Made by a program: the position numbers and the translations under genes. From Desulfobulbus sp. (GTDB lineage Bacteria; Desulfobacterota; Desulfobulbia; Desulfobulbales; Desulfobulbaceae), in contig JAQUEZ010000087.1 in NCBI GenBank assembly GCA_028684915.1, positions 5,498-23,273 on the forward strand: 17,776 nucleotides of DNA. The letters are read 5' to 3'. A model generated the notes under the pieces. It saw only the letters and a list, made by a program, of their open reading frames with translations. It did not search any database and was not told the origin of the DNA. Positions 17,493 through 17,776 of this stretch are shown piece by piece (position 1 is the first letter of the stretch; each line of letters starts with the position of its first letter).

Positions 17493-17776
17493 ATAGGTAA
17501 GCGTTGAATCTCGGAAGAGCGTTTGCCGCTCGATGTCATCAAGCGGCCCCCCTTTTGTCGCGAAGTACCGTCCCGAAACAAAAGGGGGGCGTTGCGCCCC
17601 TAATGGGTGAGTTTAAACAAACGACAGAAAAGTCCCACAAGCCTTTAAATCTGAGAAGGGACCAGGACCACTTGCGGGAGTATACCTCTTGCACACCGAT
17701 TGTCAGCAGATCGCCTTTGCTGGGCATCTTTTTTTCTTCTGGCGGCCTTTTTAACGGTTTTTTGGTTTGTCTATTA
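17493..17776. other. Intergenic tail, no gene supported
   Basis: I see no convincing coding frame to the end of the window. The first 110 bases hold a strong inverted repeat (17546-17600, listed separately). From about 17600 the sequence is ordinary A/T-rich DNA ending in T-rich tracts (T7 near 17730, T6 near 17757). A minus-strand frame at 17539-17727 has poor coding character. A promoter for a gene beyond the window could lie here, but none is evident. Confidence 0.5.
17546..17600 (+). repeat. 13-bp inverted repeat with a competing second hairpin
   Basis: GCCCCCCTTTTGT (17546-17558) and ACAAAAGGGGGGC (17578-17590) are perfect inverted copies with a 19-base loop. The G-rich end of the right arm can instead pair with the following bases: GGGGCG (17586-17591), loop TTG, CGCCCC (17595-17600). 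The two stems share bases and cannot form together. It lies 53 bases after the lipoprotein stop. It could be a terminator for the operon (though without a T tail), or the fold of a mobile-element or replication site. Confidence 0.7.

Noticed and set aside
17539..17727. 62-residue minus-strand gene in the tail
   Set aside because: It runs through the strong inverted repeat and has weak start signals and no recognisable motif.

Overview
The window looks like the conjugation (Tra1) region of an IncP/RP4-like plasmid or integrative element, probably from an AT-rich proteobacterium. Almost every gene and the oriT can be matched by eye to RP4/RK2, in the RP4 order. The host genus cannot be fixed from this window. 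All family assignments rest on motif and sequence recall, not on a database search.

Layout. (1) 1-1393: the 3' end of a korB-like gene, whose linker carries an almost perfect 30-bp tandem repeat; a terminator; then kfrB-like and kfrC-like genes separated by a perfect KorB operator (OB). (2) 1518-3074, minus strand: traM, traL and traK, joined by TAATG overlaps and ending in a strong terminator shared with the convergent kfrC. (3) 3075-3446: the oriT region, with an RP4-type nic core, a 17-bp TraJ-type inverted repeat and a G+C-rich segment that matches the traJ-II RNA motif. (4) 3447-8965, plus strand: traJ, a second perfect OB site, the relaxase traI with an overprinted traH-like gene, the coupling protein traG, the pilin-processing protease traF and a small traD-like gene. 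RP4 traE (topoisomerase) is absent. (5) 8995-17010: one 2671-codon frame. Residues 1-1590 resemble an anti-restriction polyvalent protein (DNA methyltransferase plus strawberry-notch helicase, DarB-like). Residues 1591-2671 are a full-length TraC primase with ArdC and zincin domains. Two strong in-frame internal start sites match the RP4 TraC1 and TraC2 arrangement. A second overprinted small acidic gene lies in the disordered linker between the methyltransferase and the helicase. (6) 17064-17776: an OB-fold lipoprotein gene and a tail with two competing hairpins.

How the parts work together. TraI, TraJ, TraH and TraK should assemble on oriT and nick the minus strand at 3297/3298. TraG would pass the relaxase-DNA complex to a mating-pair apparatus that is not in this window, and TraF would process its pilin. 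KorB would repress and perhaps partition through the OB sites. The most interesting point is the physical fusion of a methyltransferase-helicase to the TraC primase. RP4 TraC is known to travel into recipients, so the fusion could deliver anti-restriction activity together with the DNA, much as phage P1 co-injects DarB.
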